Shown here piece by piece: positions 1 to 8,781 of a stretch of DNA of 64,000 nucleotides; position 1 is the first letter of the stretch, and every line of letters begins with the position of its first letter. The position numbers and the translations under genes were made by a program. The stretch spans positions 1,163,501 through 1,227,500 of the forward strand of contig NZ_UWOP01000001.1 of assembly GCF_900604485.1 (NCBI RefSeq), in the 5' to 3' direction. A model generated the notes under the pieces. That model was not told where the DNA came from, made no database searches, and worked only from the letters and a program-made list of their open reading frames with translations. Origin of the DNA: Enterococcus mediterraneensis. Lineage in GTDB: Bacteria > Bacillota > Bacilli > Lactobacillales > Enterococcaceae.

Positions 1-1508
1 TCTTCCAACAGCCGCTTCCCGAAATCGAAAGCTGGGATCTGCTGCAATTGAAAGAGTGGTTAGAAGAAATCGCCGCGAAAATGACTGAGAAACAAGCTGT
101 TTTTGTTCGAGACTATCTGCAAGATATATTGACAAAAATCAAGCGGATCGATCAAGTAGGACTAGCCTACCTTTCATTGAATCGCTCTTATGCCACATTG
201 TCTGGAGGAGAAGCACAGCGGATCAAATTAGCGGCAGTCTTGGATTCGCCTATGACTGAACTGATCTATCTATTGGACGAACCAACTATCGGTCTTCATC
301 CCAATGATACCGATGGCGTGATCAAGATGATCAAAAATATCTGTGATCGGCAAAATACCGTGGTGGTCATCGAACATGATGAATCAGTGATCCAACAGGC
401 TGATTGGGTCATCGAGATCGGACCAAAATCCGGTGTAAAAGGCGGCGAAATCTTAGCTTCAGGGACTTATGACCACTTGCGGCAAGACACCCATTCCCTG
501 CTTTATCGATCACAGCAAAAAAAATATCAGCAGGACAGTCAAACACGCTCAACTAATACCCCGGCGTTAACGGTAGATCACGCACGAACCAATAATCTGA
601 AAGATATCTCATTGACGATCCCTGCGCAATGTTTGACGGTGGTGACCGGTGTTTCAGGTTCAGGAAAATCTAGTCTGGTTTTCAATGAAATCGCCGAAAC
701 AGAACTGAATGATTCTGATACTGTTCGTTGGGAAAGTGATTTCCGACATCTGATCACCATCAGTCAAAAGCGCCCCGCCCGCAATCGCCGCTCGATCATT
801 GCTACTTATTTGGATCTTTTTGATAAGATCCGAGCATTATTTGCTGATGCTGCAAAACAACAAGGGAAAAATTTGAAAAGCAGTGATTTCTCATTTAATT
901 CTGGTGAAGGCCGCTGCCCCAACTGCCAAGGATTAGGGACCATCGAAAGCAATCAGCTCTTCTTCCAAAACATCGAGATCACCTGTCCTGAATGCCATGG
1001 TACTCGGTATAAGGAAGAAGTCTTAGCAATCAAAGTAGACGGCCGTTCCATCTATGATGTTTTAATGATGGATATACCTACTGCTATTGAATTTTTAAGC
1101 CGGCAAAAAATAGACACCAAGCCGCTGGTCTTATTGCAAAAAACCAATTTGGATTATGTGACGTTGGGTCAGTCGACGGACACATTATCCGGTGGAGAAA
1201 TGCAGCGCCTGCGTCTAGCCGCTGCCATTGCCAAAGAAAAACAAAATAAAAACCTCTTCTTGATGGACGAGCCTACGACTGGGATGCATAAAATCGATGT
1301 CTATCATTTTATGGAGCTGATCCAACAATTAACGAACGAAGGCAACACATTTATCTTTATCGAACACAATCTGGATGTTATCCGACAAGCAGACTACGTT
1401 ATCGAATTAGGTCCGATAGGCGGAAAAGACGGCGGACATGTAACATTTAGCGGTCCGATCGGTGAATTCCTCACCAGCACAACCCAAACCGCCAAACATT
1501 TGAACTAA
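1..1508 (+). CDS. UvrA-like ABC ATPase (3' part)
   Basis: The reading frame is open to the left edge, so the gene starts outside the window; the TTG at 48 is internal. About 500 residues remain. The first nucleotide-binding domain ends with LSGGEAQRIKLA and a Walker B LLDEPTIGLHP. The second has Walker A GVSGSGKSSLVF, a zinc module with CPNC and CPEC pairs, LSGGEMQRLRLA and LFLMDEPTTGMH. This is the UvrA arrangement. The C-terminus ends soon after the second domain. Many Firmicutes carry shorter UvrA paralogues besides the true UvrA, some linked to DNA-intercalating drug tolerance. The lack of a uvrB neighbour and the loose match to true UvrA suggest such a paralogue, but the missing 5' part prevents a firm choice. 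Confidence 0.8.
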   Translation, partial: FQQPLPEIESWDLLQLKEWLEEIAAKMTEKQAVFVRDYLQDILTKIKRIDQVGLAYLSLNRSYATLSGGEAQRIKLAAVLDSPMTELIYLLDEPTIGLHPNDTDGVIKMIKNICDRQNTVVVIEHDESVIQQADWVIEIGPKSGVKGGEILASGTYDHLRQDTHSLLYRSQQKKYQQDSQTRSTNTPALTVDHARTNNLKDISLTIPAQCLTVVTGVSGSGKSSLVFNEIAETELNDSDTVRWESDFRHLITISQKRPARNRRSIIATYLDLFDKIRALFADAAKQQGKNLKSSDFSFNSGEGRCPNCQGLGTIESNQLFFQNIEITCPECHGTRYKEEVLAIKVDGRSIYDVLMMDIPTAIEFLSRQKIDTKPLVLLQKTNLDYVTLGQSTDTLSGGEMQRLRLAAAIAKEKQNKNLFLMDEPTTGMHKIDVYHFMELIQQLTNEGNTFIFIEHNLDVIRQADYVIELGPIGGKDGGHVTFSGPIGEFLTSTTQTAKHLN

Positions 1509-1510
1509 AA

Positions 1511-1575
1511 AACAGGAGCAGTGAAGATCTCCTTGCGAATTGGTGCGGATAGATCTTCACTGCTCCTGATTTTTT
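1511..1575. terminator. Bidirectional intrinsic terminator
   Basis: Perfect 18-bp inverted repeat (1513-1530 with 1551-1568), A-run on the left and T-run on the right. It lies between the UvrA-like gene and the converging ABC permease gene and can serve both. Confidence 0.85.
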
Positions 1576-2348
1576 TAGAATACTTTTTGGTATCTTTGAT
1601 AAGAGAAGATACCGAAAACAACCACGATTGCGGCCAACCAGATGAATGCTAAGGATAGATCGCCGCTGTGGATACCGTTGTTTTCCAACAACAGATTGCG
1701 GGCTGCTTCAACGATCGGTGTCATCGGCTGATGTTTCGCAAAAACAGCGATCGGTTTTGCCATCCCGGCAGTTGGTACGAACGCGGAGCTGACAAACAAT
1801 AACATCAGCAGCAAGTAAGAGAAACTACCCGCACTTTCCCAGCTTTTGGCGGTGATAGAAAATGGGATCGCGATCAACGTCATGGCAAATGCGAAGAGAA
1901 TCGAGATCGCCAAAAACAGCAGCATGTTGCCGGCTGAGAACTCTGGACGGAAGCCCATGATCATACCAACAACAAATGTCGTCAGCTCAGACAGCAGCAT
2001 AAAGATTACCGAAGCGACCACGTGAGAGCCTAAAACGATCCAGCGGCGTATGGGCATCGTGTGGAGGCGATCCAAGAAGCCGCTTGATTTGTCCATATTG
2101 ATTCTTAATGATGTATACGCTGAACCCATCGTCATCGTGATCAGCATAAATCCTGGCAACGCGTAATTTAAATAATCAGCCGTCGAGGTCTCAGTCCCGT
2201 TCAAGCTGATGCTGCCGCCAAATACATAGACAAAGAACAGCAGCATAAAGATCGGTGTACCAAAAACGGTGATCAGTGTATCTGGATTGGTTAGATTCTG
2301 TCTTAAGATCCGCGTTGTTAACGCAGATAATTGTTTAAAAGTTTTCAT
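1575..2348 (-). CDS. ABC-2 type exporter permease
   Basis: A 257-residue protein with six hydrophobic segments, of the ABC-2/DrrB type that exports drugs or lipids. The first segment (about residues 25-50) follows a short cytoplasmic N-terminus carrying RILRQNLTNPDTL, and the conserved LDRLHTMPIRR stretch is present around residue 94. The ATG at 2348 has an AAGGAG ribosome site and overlaps the stop of the ATPase gene by 4 bases, so the two are translationally coupled. It forms the membrane part of the exporter whose ATPase is encoded just upstream. The substrate cannot be told from sequence. Confidence 0.85.
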   Translation of the reverse strand: MKTFKQLSALTTRILRQNLTNPDTLITVFGTPIFMLLFFVYVFGGSISLNGTETSTADYLNYALPGFMLITMTMGSAYTSLRINMDKSSGFLDRLHTMPIRRWIVLGSHVVASVIFMLLSELTTFVVGMIMGFRPEFSAGNMLLFLAISILFAFAMTLIAIPFSITAKSWESAGSFSYLLLMLLFVSSAFVPTAGMAKPIAVFAKHQPMTPIVEAARNLLLENNGIHSGDLSLAFIWLAAIVVVFGIFSYQRYQKVF

Positions 2349-3268
2349 TTTTCTTGCTCCTTCGTGATTGTCAAAAAGATCGTTTCCAAACTAACTTCTT
2401 CTGCTTTTAGCCCAGTGATCGCTATATGATTGTCTACCAGTAATTTCAATACAGCTTGTCGATCCGCCTCGTTGACGGTGTAGGCAGTATCTTTTACTTG
2501 ATACTCGATCGCCAGCTGGTTTAATAACTCATTTGCTAATTCCTGCTGCGAAGGTTCGATAGTGATTCCGATTTTCTGATTGGTATTTTTCTTCAATTCA
2601 GCAGGTGTCCCTTCCAATACGATCTCACCGTGATGGAGAAAATAGATTCGATCCGACAGGCGATCCGCTTCATCCAAATACTGTGTGGTAAGGAAGATCG
2701 TCTTGCCTTCTTCTCGCAATTCTTGGATGATACGCCAGATTTCCAAACGATTTTTTGGATCGACACCGGTGGTCGGTTCATCCAAGAAAATGATCTCAGG
2801 ATCACCAACTAAAGACATGGCGATATCCAAACGACGACGCATCCCGCCAGAATATTCCGCCACCCGACGATTGATAAATTCTTCTAACCCCAATCGTTTT
2901 GCTAATTGAGCAATGGTTGTTTTTTCATTTTTTACATTGCGCAAACGGGCGATCAGGCGCAGATTTTCATAGCCGGTGAAAAACATGTCGACAGTTGCTT
3001 CTTGGGAGTTCAGACTGATCAACTCACGAACGTCATTAGGCTGTTTCTGAACAGAAAGTCCTTTGATAGTGATCGTACCGCTGTCTGGCAGCAATAAGGT
3101 AGTCATCATTTTGATCAGCGTAGTTTTACCAGCACCGTTTTCTCCTAGTAATGTGTAGATCGCGCCTTTCTCAACAGACATGGAGATATCTTTCAACACT
3201 TTGACATCCCCGAATTGTTTTTTGACATGTTCTATGGTGATTATGGGTTGTGATTGGATTGTTTTCAT
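2345..3268 (-). CDS. ABC exporter ATP-binding protein (DrrA-like)
   Basis: A 307-residue ATPase. Walker A GENGAGKTT is near residue 42, the signature YSGGMRRRLDIA near 140, Walker B EIIFLDEPTTGVDP near 160, and the H-loop is replaced by Q (FLTTQYLDEADRLS). That Q and the ~90-residue C-terminal extension are typical of DrrA-type drug exporters. It pairs with the permease downstream and starts at an ATG overlapping the stop of the DUF1048 gene (TAATG). The operon is PadR-DUF1048-ATPase-permease, which suggests an exporter induced by an aromatic or amphipathic toxic compound. The substrate is unknown. Confidence 0.88.
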   Translation of the reverse strand: MKTIQSQPIITIEHVKKQFGDVKVLKDISMSVEKGAIYTLLGENGAGKTTLIKMMTTLLLPDSGTITIKGLSVQKQPNDVRELISLNSQEATVDMFFTGYENLRLIARLRNVKNEKTTIAQLAKRLGLEEFINRRVAEYSGGMRRRLDIAMSLVGDPEIIFLDEPTTGVDPKNRLEIWRIIQELREEGKTIFLTTQYLDEADRLSDRIYFLHHGEIVLEGTPAELKKNTNQKIGITIEPSQQELANELLNQLAIEYQVKDTAYTVNEADRQAVLKLLVDNHIAITGLKAEEVSLETIFLTITKEQEK

Positions 3269-3603
3269 TATTTTTCGATCCTTTCAAATTCATCTCTTAG
3301 TTTTTTACGGGTCTTGTTGATCCACAATACTTCTGGATATTCCGCCATGATCTCATCTGCGAATTGCACCGGATCTTCCCCAACGATCTCTTTGATCGGT
3401 CTGCCTTCCGCTGCTGCATCAGCGAACAGTTGCAGCAGATCTTCAAAGATCACCATGAATTCACCGCTACCAAAAAAATTCATCATGTAATGATCCAATG
3501 CAGTCAATGCTTTTTTATACTCGTCTGGCAGTTGCGCTTTTGCCTTTTGATAGTCTTTATATCTCTTTTTCTCACTTCGCATATTTGTATACCAATTTGT
3601 CAT
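3268..3603 (-). CDS. DUF1048 family protein
   Basis: A 111-residue helical, soluble protein rich in charged residues. Motifs such as LPDEYKKALTALDHYM and the ending INKTRKKLRDEFERIE match DUF1048, a family often found beside PadR regulators and ABC exporters in Firmicutes. The function is not known. It sits 1 base after the padR-like stop and overlaps the ATPase start, so it is co-transcribed with both. An accessory role in sensing or exporter control is a guess from context. Confidence 0.8.
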   Translation of the reverse strand: MTNWYTNMRSEKKRYKDYQKAKAQLPDEYKKALTALDHYMMNFFGSGEFMVIFEDLLQLFADAAAEGRPIKEIVGEDPVQFADEIMAEYPEVLWINKTRKKLRDEFERIEK

Positions 3604-3604
3604 T

Positions 3605-3931
3605 TTATTTCTCTCCTTTTAATTCATGCAATCGATCTTCTAAAAACAACCATTTTTCCCAAAACTCATCTAGATATTTTTCGCCGGCTACGTTCAACGA
3701 ATAAAATTTTCGCGGCGGTCCTAATTCTGATTTACGCTTTTCGACATTTAAAAGCCCCTTTTTCTCTAAACGCAACAGTACTGTGTAGACTGTTCCTTCG
3801 ACAATGTCTTCAAATCCAAGATCAACTAAATAATTGGTGATCTCATAACCATATGTCTCTCCTTTAGCGATCTTTTGAAGCACAATGCCTTCCAACACAC
3901 CTTTGAGTAATTCTGTTAGTCCTTTCATCAT
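3605..3931 (-). CDS. PadR family transcriptional regulator
   Basis: A 108-residue PadR-type repressor. The N-terminal winged helix has LLKGVLEGIVLQKIAKGETYG, then the wing with EGTVYTVLLRLEKKGLL and the conserved GPPRKFYSLN. The short C-terminal helix (residues 85-108) is the dimer helix of PadR-s1 proteins. It is the first gene of the exporter operon, so it probably represses its own operon. Two similar AT-rich repeats upstream (3961-4067) are likely operators. A GGAACAA ribosome site precedes the tandem ATGATG start. Confidence 0.88.
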   Translation of the reverse strand: MMKGLTELLKGVLEGIVLQKIAKGETYGYEITNYLVDLGFEDIVEGTVYTVLLRLEKKGLLNVEKRKSELGPPRKFYSLNVAGEKYLDEFWEKWLFLEDRLHELKGEK

Positions 3932-3960
3932 TTGTTCCTTTCTTTTTCGTTCTGTCGTCT

Positions 3961-4067
3961 GCTATATAGTAATACTATGTAGTTGACGAACGTTACAATC
4001 ATTTACAAGCAATCCTTCCTAGGTACTCACTATCACTAGGTTCTGCTATATAATATTACTAAGTAGC
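3961..4067. promoter_or_regulatory. Candidate PadR operators
   Basis: Two related 21-23 bp elements occur at 3961-3982 and 4045-4067. Both begin GCTATATA and end with CTATGTAG or CTAAGTAG around an AT core. The first overlaps the likely -10 region of the padR operon on the minus strand (TAGTAT at 3972-3977). The spacing between their centres is about 84 bp, close to eight helical turns. PadR autorepression through such sites is common; binding here is inferred. Confidence 0.5.
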
Positions 4068-4206
4068 AAAATGGTCAAGAGCATTGTTTATAAAAATTAA
4101 GAATTTATTAAGAGGAAATGCTATAATTGGAAAAAATAGCGGTGATTCTGCCATATTGTATCAGTTTTGCTGTTTATTTGAAATTATACGAAAGGAACTA
4201 AAATCA

Positions 4207-4566
4207 ATGTCCAGACTTTACCAAGACCATCAGCACAAAATAATTCTCGCTGAAACTCCTCAAAAAATCCAAGATGCACAAGAAGCATTAGATTTTGCCT
4301 TCTCTCTTGCCATCGAATACGATACAAATGATATCGTTGTCAGTAAAGAAGCTTTTTCAGAGGCATTCTTTGATCTGCGGAGTAAATTAGCTGGCGAAAT
4401 CTTGCAGAAATTTGTCCAATATCAAATCCGTTTAGCGATCGTAGGTGACTTTAGTCAGTATCAAAGCAATGCGCTAAAAGACTTTATTTATGAATGTAAT
4501 CAAGGCAGTCATTTCTTTTTTGTCGGCACAGAAGAAAAAGGAATCGCTCGTTTGAAAAACCAATAA
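4207..4566 (+). CDS. DUF4180 domain protein
   Basis: A 119-residue protein. The ATG at 4207 is chosen because it follows an AAAGGAACT ribosome site; an earlier in-frame start would add 41 residues with no family character. The sequence (DALDFAFSLAIEYDTNDIVV, LAGEILQKFVQYQIRLAIVGDF, ending EEKGIARL) fits DUF4180, a small soluble family. The role is unknown. It stands alone on the plus strand, divergent from the PadR operon, and could share its regulatory region. No signal peptide or membrane segment is visible. Confidence 0.7.
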   Translation: MSRLYQDHQHKIILAETPQKIQDAQEALDFAFSLAIEYDTNDIVVSKEAFSEAFFDLRSKLAGEILQKFVQYQIRLAIVGDFSQYQSNALKDFIYECNQGSHFFFVGTEEKGIARLKNQ

Positions 4567-4698
4567 GTTTACAGATAAACTTGAAATTGACTTCATGACG
4601 AATCTAAATTTTTTGCCGGATTTTACAAAAAAACTTTGCAAAATCCGCCGCTTTCGATTATCCTATAACATGTAGTCTTGAGTCGATAAAGACTTTCT

Positions 4699-4780
4699 GC
4701 GGAAGTGGCGGAATGGCAGACGCGCACGCTTCAGGCGCGTGTGAGCTTAGCTCGTGTGGGTTCAACTCCCATCTTCCGCA
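4699..4780 (+). tRNA. tRNA-Leu (CAG)
   Basis: An 82-nt gene with acceptor stem GCGGAAG/CTTCCGC (4699-4705, 4773-4779), discriminator A, anticodon stem CACGC/GCGTG with loop TTCAGGC giving anticodon CAG, a long variable arm typical of Leu, and the T-loop TTCAACTC. CCA is not encoded. It is a single tRNA between the DUF4180 gene and ackA. A hairpin CGGATTTT/AAAATCCG (4617-4647) lies just upstream. Confidence 0.97.
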
Positions 4781-4817
4781 TAAATACGACTGATGATTTT
4801 ATCGGTCTCAAACTGAA

Positions 4818-4866
4818 AAAACCACTCTGACCAAATCGGTAAAGATTGATCAGAGTGGTTTTTGAT
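4818..4866 (+). terminator. Terminator after tRNA-Leu
   Basis: Perfect 11-bp stem (4820-4830 with 4850-4860) followed by a T-run, 40 bases after the tRNA. Confidence 0.85.
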
Positions 4867-5177
4867 TTATACAGATTTATCAGCGACAAACAATTTTATG
4901 CTATTTTCGCTTTTTTCTGTTTCGAGAGCGTACTGATAATATCCCAGATACTTAAACCAACGATCAGCAATGGGACTCTTACTGCTGATCATTAAAATCA
5001 ATAAATAGTTCAGGGAACATCCTTATCTGCCAAAAAACACCAGACATTGTCGAGGCGTTACAGACCTTTGTCATCTAGTGTTTTTTTATAAGACATATTT
5101 TTGTTTTTTTATTATCACTTCGGCCACTGACTGCAGCGAAAGATCTGTTTCTCGCTTTTAAAGATCCCATAGATAGC
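4867..5177. other. Gene-free gap with two further hairpins
   Basis: About 310 bases with no credible gene. It contains a hairpin GATCAGCA/TGCTGATC (4962-4969, 4983-4990) and a terminator-like stem AAAAAACACCAGA/TCTAGTGTTTTTT (5032-5044 with about 5073-5086) ending in a T-run. A small RNA ending at 5086 is possible, but I see no convincing promoter for it. Confidence 0.4.
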
Positions 5178-5211
5178 AAAAAGAGTGTCAAGCAATCGCC
5201 TAACACCCTTT
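5178..5211 (-). terminator. Terminator after ackA
   Basis: On the minus strand, AGGGTGT pairs with ACACTCT (one G-T pair) and is followed by TTTTT, 40-70 bases past the ackA stop. Confidence 0.75.
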
Positions 5212-5250
5212 GAAAATCGCTGTATAGTCAGCTTAGCTTTTTATAAGAAC

Positions 5251-6456
5251 TTAGTTTAATTTCGCGCTTAAACGTTGCACGTCGCGAGCGATCACTAATT
5301 CTTCATCTGTTGGGATAACAAAAACTTTCACCTTGGAATCAGGCGCTGTGATTTCTGCTTCTTCTCCATGGATCAAGTTGTTTACTGTTGGGTTCAATTT
5401 GATACCAAACCAAGTCATTGGTTTCAAGACTGCTTCACGGATATAAGCCGCATTTTCACCAACACCGGCAGTAAAGACGATCGCATCAACGCCATTCATC
5501 ACAGCGATATATTGTGCGATGTATTTACGGATACGATCTGCGTAGATCTCGATCGCTAATTCGGCGTCTTCATTGTGGCTGGCTGCCGCTTTTTGAACAT
5601 CCCGCATATCACTGGAAATTCCTGACAGACCTAAAATACCGGATTTTTTATTCAAAATATCGATCATTTCGTTAACGTCTTCGATACCTTCTTTACGCAT
5701 CAAATAAGGCAATAATGAAGCGTCGATATCACCAGAACGAGTACCCATCGTAACGCCAGCTAATGGTGTGAAGCCCATTGATGTATCAACGGATTTACCG
5801 CCTTTGACAGCAGTGATAGAAGCTCCGTTACCGATATGACAAGTGATGATTTTGGTTTCTTCTTCAGGTTTGTTCAAAAATTCGATTGCGCGTTGTGAAA
5901 CGAAACGGTGACTAGTACCGTGAGCACCGTATTTACGTGCCGCATGTTTTTCATAATATTCTTTTGGCACGCTGTACATGTAGTTTACTTTCGGCATCGT
6001 TGTGTGGAAAGAAGTATCAAAAACAGCCACACTGATGATGTCTGGCAAAATATGTTTGAAGGCTTTGATCCCCATTGCATTAGCTGGATTATGTAATGGT
6101 GCTAATTCAGCCAACTCTTCGATTTTTGCTAATACATCGTCAGTAATGATCGTGGAATCTTTGAAGTATTCTCCGCCGGCAACGACCCGGTGGCCAACCC
6201 CAGTAATTTCGTCATACGACTCTAAAATATTCAATTCGATCAATTGATCTAAAAGCATTTGAACAGCGATTTCATGATCATCGATGTCTACGACCGTTTC
6301 GAATTTTTCGCCTTCTCCGTATTTAATGGTAAAAATAGAATCTTTCAAACCGATACGTTCAACGATTCCTTTCGCAACGACTGATTCTTGCGGCATTTGA
6401 TACAATTGCCATTTCAAACTTGAACTACCTGCATTGATCGCGATTGTTTTAGACAT
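5251..6456 (-). CDS. ackA: Acetate kinase
   Basis: A 401-residue cytoplasmic enzyme that makes ATP and acetate from acetyl phosphate and ADP, the usual energy-yielding last step of mixed fermentation in lactic acid bacteria. The N-terminal signature [15 protein letters not shown], the catalytic [10 protein letters not shown], the [12 protein letters not shown] strand and [18 protein letters not shown] (containing the catalytic Arg) are all intact. The length is normal. A GGAG ribosome site precedes the ATG. It follows the methyltransferase by about 27 bases and probably also has its own promoter in that gene's 3' end. The comG-methyltransferase-ackA order is shared by many bacilli and lactobacilli. 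Confidence 0.97.
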   Translation of the reverse strand: MSKTIAINAGSSSLKWQLYQMPQESVVAKGIVERIGLKDSIFTIKYGEGEKFETVVDIDDHEIAVQMLLDQLIELNILESYDEITGVGHRVVAGGEYFKDSTIITDDVLAKIEELAELAPLHNPANAMGIKAFKHILPDIISVAVFDTSFHTTMPKVNYMYSVPKEYYEKHAARKYGAHGTSHRFVSQRAIEFLNKPEEETKIITCHIGNGASITAVKGGKSVDTSMGFTPLAGVTMGTRSGDIDASLLPYLMRKEGIEDVNEMIDILNKKSGILGLSGISSDMRDVQKAAASHNEDAELAIEIYADRIRKYIAQYIAVMNGVDAIVFTAGVGENAAYIREAVLKPMTWFGIKLNPTVNNLIHGEEAEITAPDSKVKVFVIPTDEELVIARDVQRLSAKLN

Positions 6457-6482
6457 AACTATCTCCTTAATTCCATTAATTT

Positions 6483-6512
6483 ATTATAAATTTGAAGCTT
6501 TCCATGCCTCAA
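6483..6512 (-). promoter_or_regulatory. Possible ackA promoter
   Basis: Minus-strand TTGAGG (6507-6512), an 18-base spacer and a perfect TATAAT (6483-6488), inside the 3' end of the methyltransferase gene. It would let ackA be expressed apart from the competence operon. Confidence 0.5.
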
Positions 6513-7488
6513 ATTGTTTAAAGAATTCAGCAACTTTCGTGGGTTCTTTCAAAGTAGCAAGTTTTGCCACCAAAACTTCCGAGGCTTGCTGTGCATGTTC
6601 GCCCTTTTGTTGTAAAATAACGATACTTTTGCGTGACGCTTCATTTTTGAACAACTCGTCCGGCAACTGAATGATAGCTTGCAGATAAGCTTTTTCAACA
6701 AATAATTTTTTCAAGGCAGCACTTTGCTGTGTCTCTAAGAAATTGCTTGGTACTAAAAAGAGACCAAAGCTGTTTTCTTTAACATAATTCATCGCTTGTT
6801 CCATCAATAAATGATGAGCGAAACTATGCTCTTCTTCCACCGCGGTCAAAAACTTCGACGCTTTTTCGTCATGAGGATAGTACCCCACCGGTAAATCACT
6901 GATAACGACATCCATTGGGTCTGCTAAAAGATCCTGCAGTCCGTCTTGGTGGAACAGTTGGACATCTGCATGTGTCCAATCACTTGTCGCCGCAGCTACA
7001 GATAAGAGTGTCTCGTCGATATCAACTCCGTAGCCTTTAGGTTCATATTTTGCCAACTGCAAGTTCAACAAAACTGTCAACAGCAGATTGCCCATGCCTG
7101 CAGCAACATCCAACACGGCTAATTTTCCTTTTTGAGGATAGAGTTGTTCGATCAGATAGACAAATAAAAAGCCGATCCCGTCTGGTGTCAATTGATGATT
7201 AGGCTGCAATTTTTCGGTCCTGCCGCCTTTTAATAACAACAATTGAGAAAGTTTGCGGATCTCTTCATCTTCTAAAGAGATTTCTTGAAGCTGCTGATAA
7301 AGAGCTTCGATTTTTTTGGTGGTTTCCTCGTTGGGAACGCCATCAATTACACGGACTTGAAAATGATCGATTTGGTTCTCAACATTTTCGGTATAGGCAT
7401 CAAGAAAAGATGAATCCAATGCATTTTGTAACAATTGGATGGCTTCAAGGTTCAATTCAAAGCTTTTTTCGATTTTTTCTGGAAACAT
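6484..7488 (-). CDS. Class I SAM-dependent methyltransferase (YtxK-like)
   Basis: A 334-residue protein. The N-terminal ~100 residues are helical. The methyltransferase fold then has the SAM motif LDVAAGMGNLLLTVL and a catalytic motif SDLPVGYYP, a variant of the (D/N)PPY motif of adenine-N6 enzymes. The start at 7488 is preferred because GAGGTG lies just before it; a start 4 codons earlier would place that ribosome site inside the gene. It belongs to the YtxK family found between comG and ackA in Gram-positives. The target is unknown; neither DNA nor RNA has been settled for the family. No restriction partner is present. Confidence 0.85.
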   Translation of the reverse strand: MFPEKIEKSFELNLEAIQLLQNALDSSFLDAYTENVENQIDHFQVRVIDGVPNEETTKKIEALYQQLQEISLEDEEIRKLSQLLLLKGGRTEKLQPNHQLTPDGIGFLFVYLIEQLYPQKGKLAVLDVAAGMGNLLLTVLLNLQLAKYEPKGYGVDIDETLLSVAAATSDWTHADVQLFHQDGLQDLLADPMDVVISDLPVGYYPHDEKASKFLTAVEEEHSFAHHLLMEQAMNYVKENSFGLFLVPSNFLETQQSAALKKLFVEKAYLQAIIQLPDELFKNEASRKSIVILQQKGEHAQQASEVLVAKLATLKEPTKVAEFFKQFEAWKASNL

Positions 7489-7617
7489 CTCGCACCTCAT
7501 TTCATAGATAGGTATAACAACTTTTATACCTGTTTAATTCTAGCTGATTCCTGTAAAATTATCAATCGGTTTCACGGTAAATTTTTCGGCGGTCTATTCA
7601 AATTGGTGAGATCTTTT

Positions 7618-7656
7618 CTAAAAAAATAACTGAAAAGCTTATGCCAAAGCTTTCCA
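7618..7656 (-). terminator. Terminator after the comG operon
   Basis: On the minus strand GGAAAGCTT pairs with AAGCTTTTC (one G-T pair), followed by AGTTATTTTTTT, 11 bases past the comGG stop. Confidence 0.75.
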
Positions 7657-7666
7657 GCATTCTGTC

Positions 7667-8026
7667 TTAGTTTTCTTTCAAAACTGTTTTATCTTTGTCT
7701 TTTTTCAGTACTTCTTCAAAATAGAAGGTGCCGCCCCCATGATCCACCCAGATCCGTAGTAACTCTGATTGACTTTGATAACGAAGGAGACCTTGGTTAA
7801 AGGCCACACTGCCACTGCTTTGGGGATCTTTTTGCCGAAGATACTCATACCAAAACATTTCTTTCATGGTTTTCGCTACGTACAATTTTTGCGTACGAAT
7901 GGCAAATGTCGTGGCCAAACGGTGATTCTCCAATGCCGTCAGCAGCAAGACACTGAAGATAAATACAAGAAAAACCGCAGAAAGCATGATACCGCCTTTA
8001 TGTTTCGTTGATGATCCATTTCCCAT
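7667..8026 (-). CDS. comGG: Competence pseudopilin ComGG
   Basis: A 119-residue membrane-anchored minor pseudopilin. The start at 8026 is chosen because a GGAG site lies 9 bases before it; longer reading frames run inside comGF. The hydrophobic N-terminal segment (GGIMLSAVFLVFIFSVLLLT, then ALENH) resembles a pilin helix but lacks the usual GFTLIE cleavage box, as ComGG often does. It is last of seven comG genes and overlaps comGF by 29 bases. In Bacillus ComGG is one of the minor pilins needed for transformation pilus assembly. Sequence identity in this family is always low, so position carries much of the evidence. Confidence 0.8.
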   Translation of the reverse strand: MGNGSSTKHKGGIMLSAVFLVFIFSVLLLTALENHRLATTFAIRTQKLYVAKTMKEMFWYEYLRQKDPQSSGSVAFNQGLLRYQSQSELLRIWVDHGGGTFYFEEVLKKDKDKTVLKEN

Positions 8027-8462
8027 AATTGATATCTCCATTGTTGAACCAGACAGTGATCTCGATACACGAATCCTTTTGTTGGAACAAGACGGTTTTG
8101 ACATCCATCAATAAAGGATGATGTCCGCCATTTTCCTCTTTGACGATTTTTTGATTCTGATATTTGATAAACGTCGTAACATTCGTGCCTTTCAGAGTGA
8201 TCCGCTGGTTTTCTGTTTTTTGCAAGGTTCTTTCAGCAAGCTCGTTTTCCAATTGGATCAAAAAAATCTCGAATTCTTGTCGATTGCGTCGCATCAAAAG
8301 CGGTTCGATCTGCTTGTGATGTTGGATCGTCGCTGCAGCTAGCAGCAAAAAGCCGCTAAGCATAAGTAATGTGAAAAGACATTCGATCAAAGTAAAACCG
8401 CTGCTCCAGTCATTCCTATCTTTTCCGATTCTTCTGCTATTTGAATCCAGATCATTTTTCAA
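7998..8462 (-). CDS. comGF: Competence pseudopilin ComGF
   Basis: A 154-residue minor pseudopilin. It has a basic N-terminus of about 20 residues, then the prepilin box GFTLIECLFTLLMLSGF, with cleavage expected after the Gly by ComC peptidase. The C-terminal globular part carries the ComGF pattern (FQQKDSCIEITVWFNNG). The start is a TTG at 8462 with GGTGATC, part of the full anti-ribosome sequence, 5 bases upstream. It overlaps comGE by 11 bases, implying tight coupling. Confidence 0.88.
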   Translation of the reverse strand: MKNDLDSNSRRIGKDRNDWSSGFTLIECLFTLLMLSGFLLLAAATIQHHKQIEPLLMRRNRQEFEIFLIQLENELAERTLQKTENQRITLKGTNVTTFIKYQNQKIVKEENGGHHPLLMDVKTVLFQQKDSCIEITVWFNNGDINYGKWIINET

Positions 8463-8781
8463 AACAGATCACCAACTGTTGCCCTTGAGAACGAGCTGTT
8501 ATTTTTTCAATCCGCGTAGTTTTCTGAATGGTTACGTAGTAGTCATTTTCATAGTTCACCTTTCGTTCAAGAGATCCGCCATGACGAGCAAAAGCTTTGG
8601 TCTCTTCGTACATGATTCGGGCAGTTCGGGCTTTTTCCATCATCTCCGCGCTTTGGGACAGCATCTTTGTTTCCGAAGAAAGATATAACAGCAAACAACT
8701 ACTGAGCAGCAACAATGAAAAAAGCGTCTCTAATAAAATAAATCCACTAGTCGATGACTTTCTGATAATGACCACTCCCAA
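8452..8781 (-). CDS. comGE: Competence pseudopilin ComGE
   Basis: About 105-110 residues with a type IV pilin-like N-terminus (GFILLETLFSLLLLSS), where cleavage would follow the Gly. It overlaps comGD upstream and comGF downstream. The start is uncertain: TTG at 8781 and GTG at 8775 have no ribosome site, while a non-canonical ATT at 8769 has GGGAG 5 bases before it. The mature domain is short, as is usual for ComGE. No stop or frameshift interrupts it, so the gene looks functional. Confidence 0.8.
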   Translation of the reverse strand: MGVVIIRKSSTSGFILLETLFSLLLLSSCLLLYLSSETKMLSQSAEMMEKARTARIMYEETKAFARHGGSLERKVNYENDYYVTIQKTTRIEKITARSQGQQLVICFEK

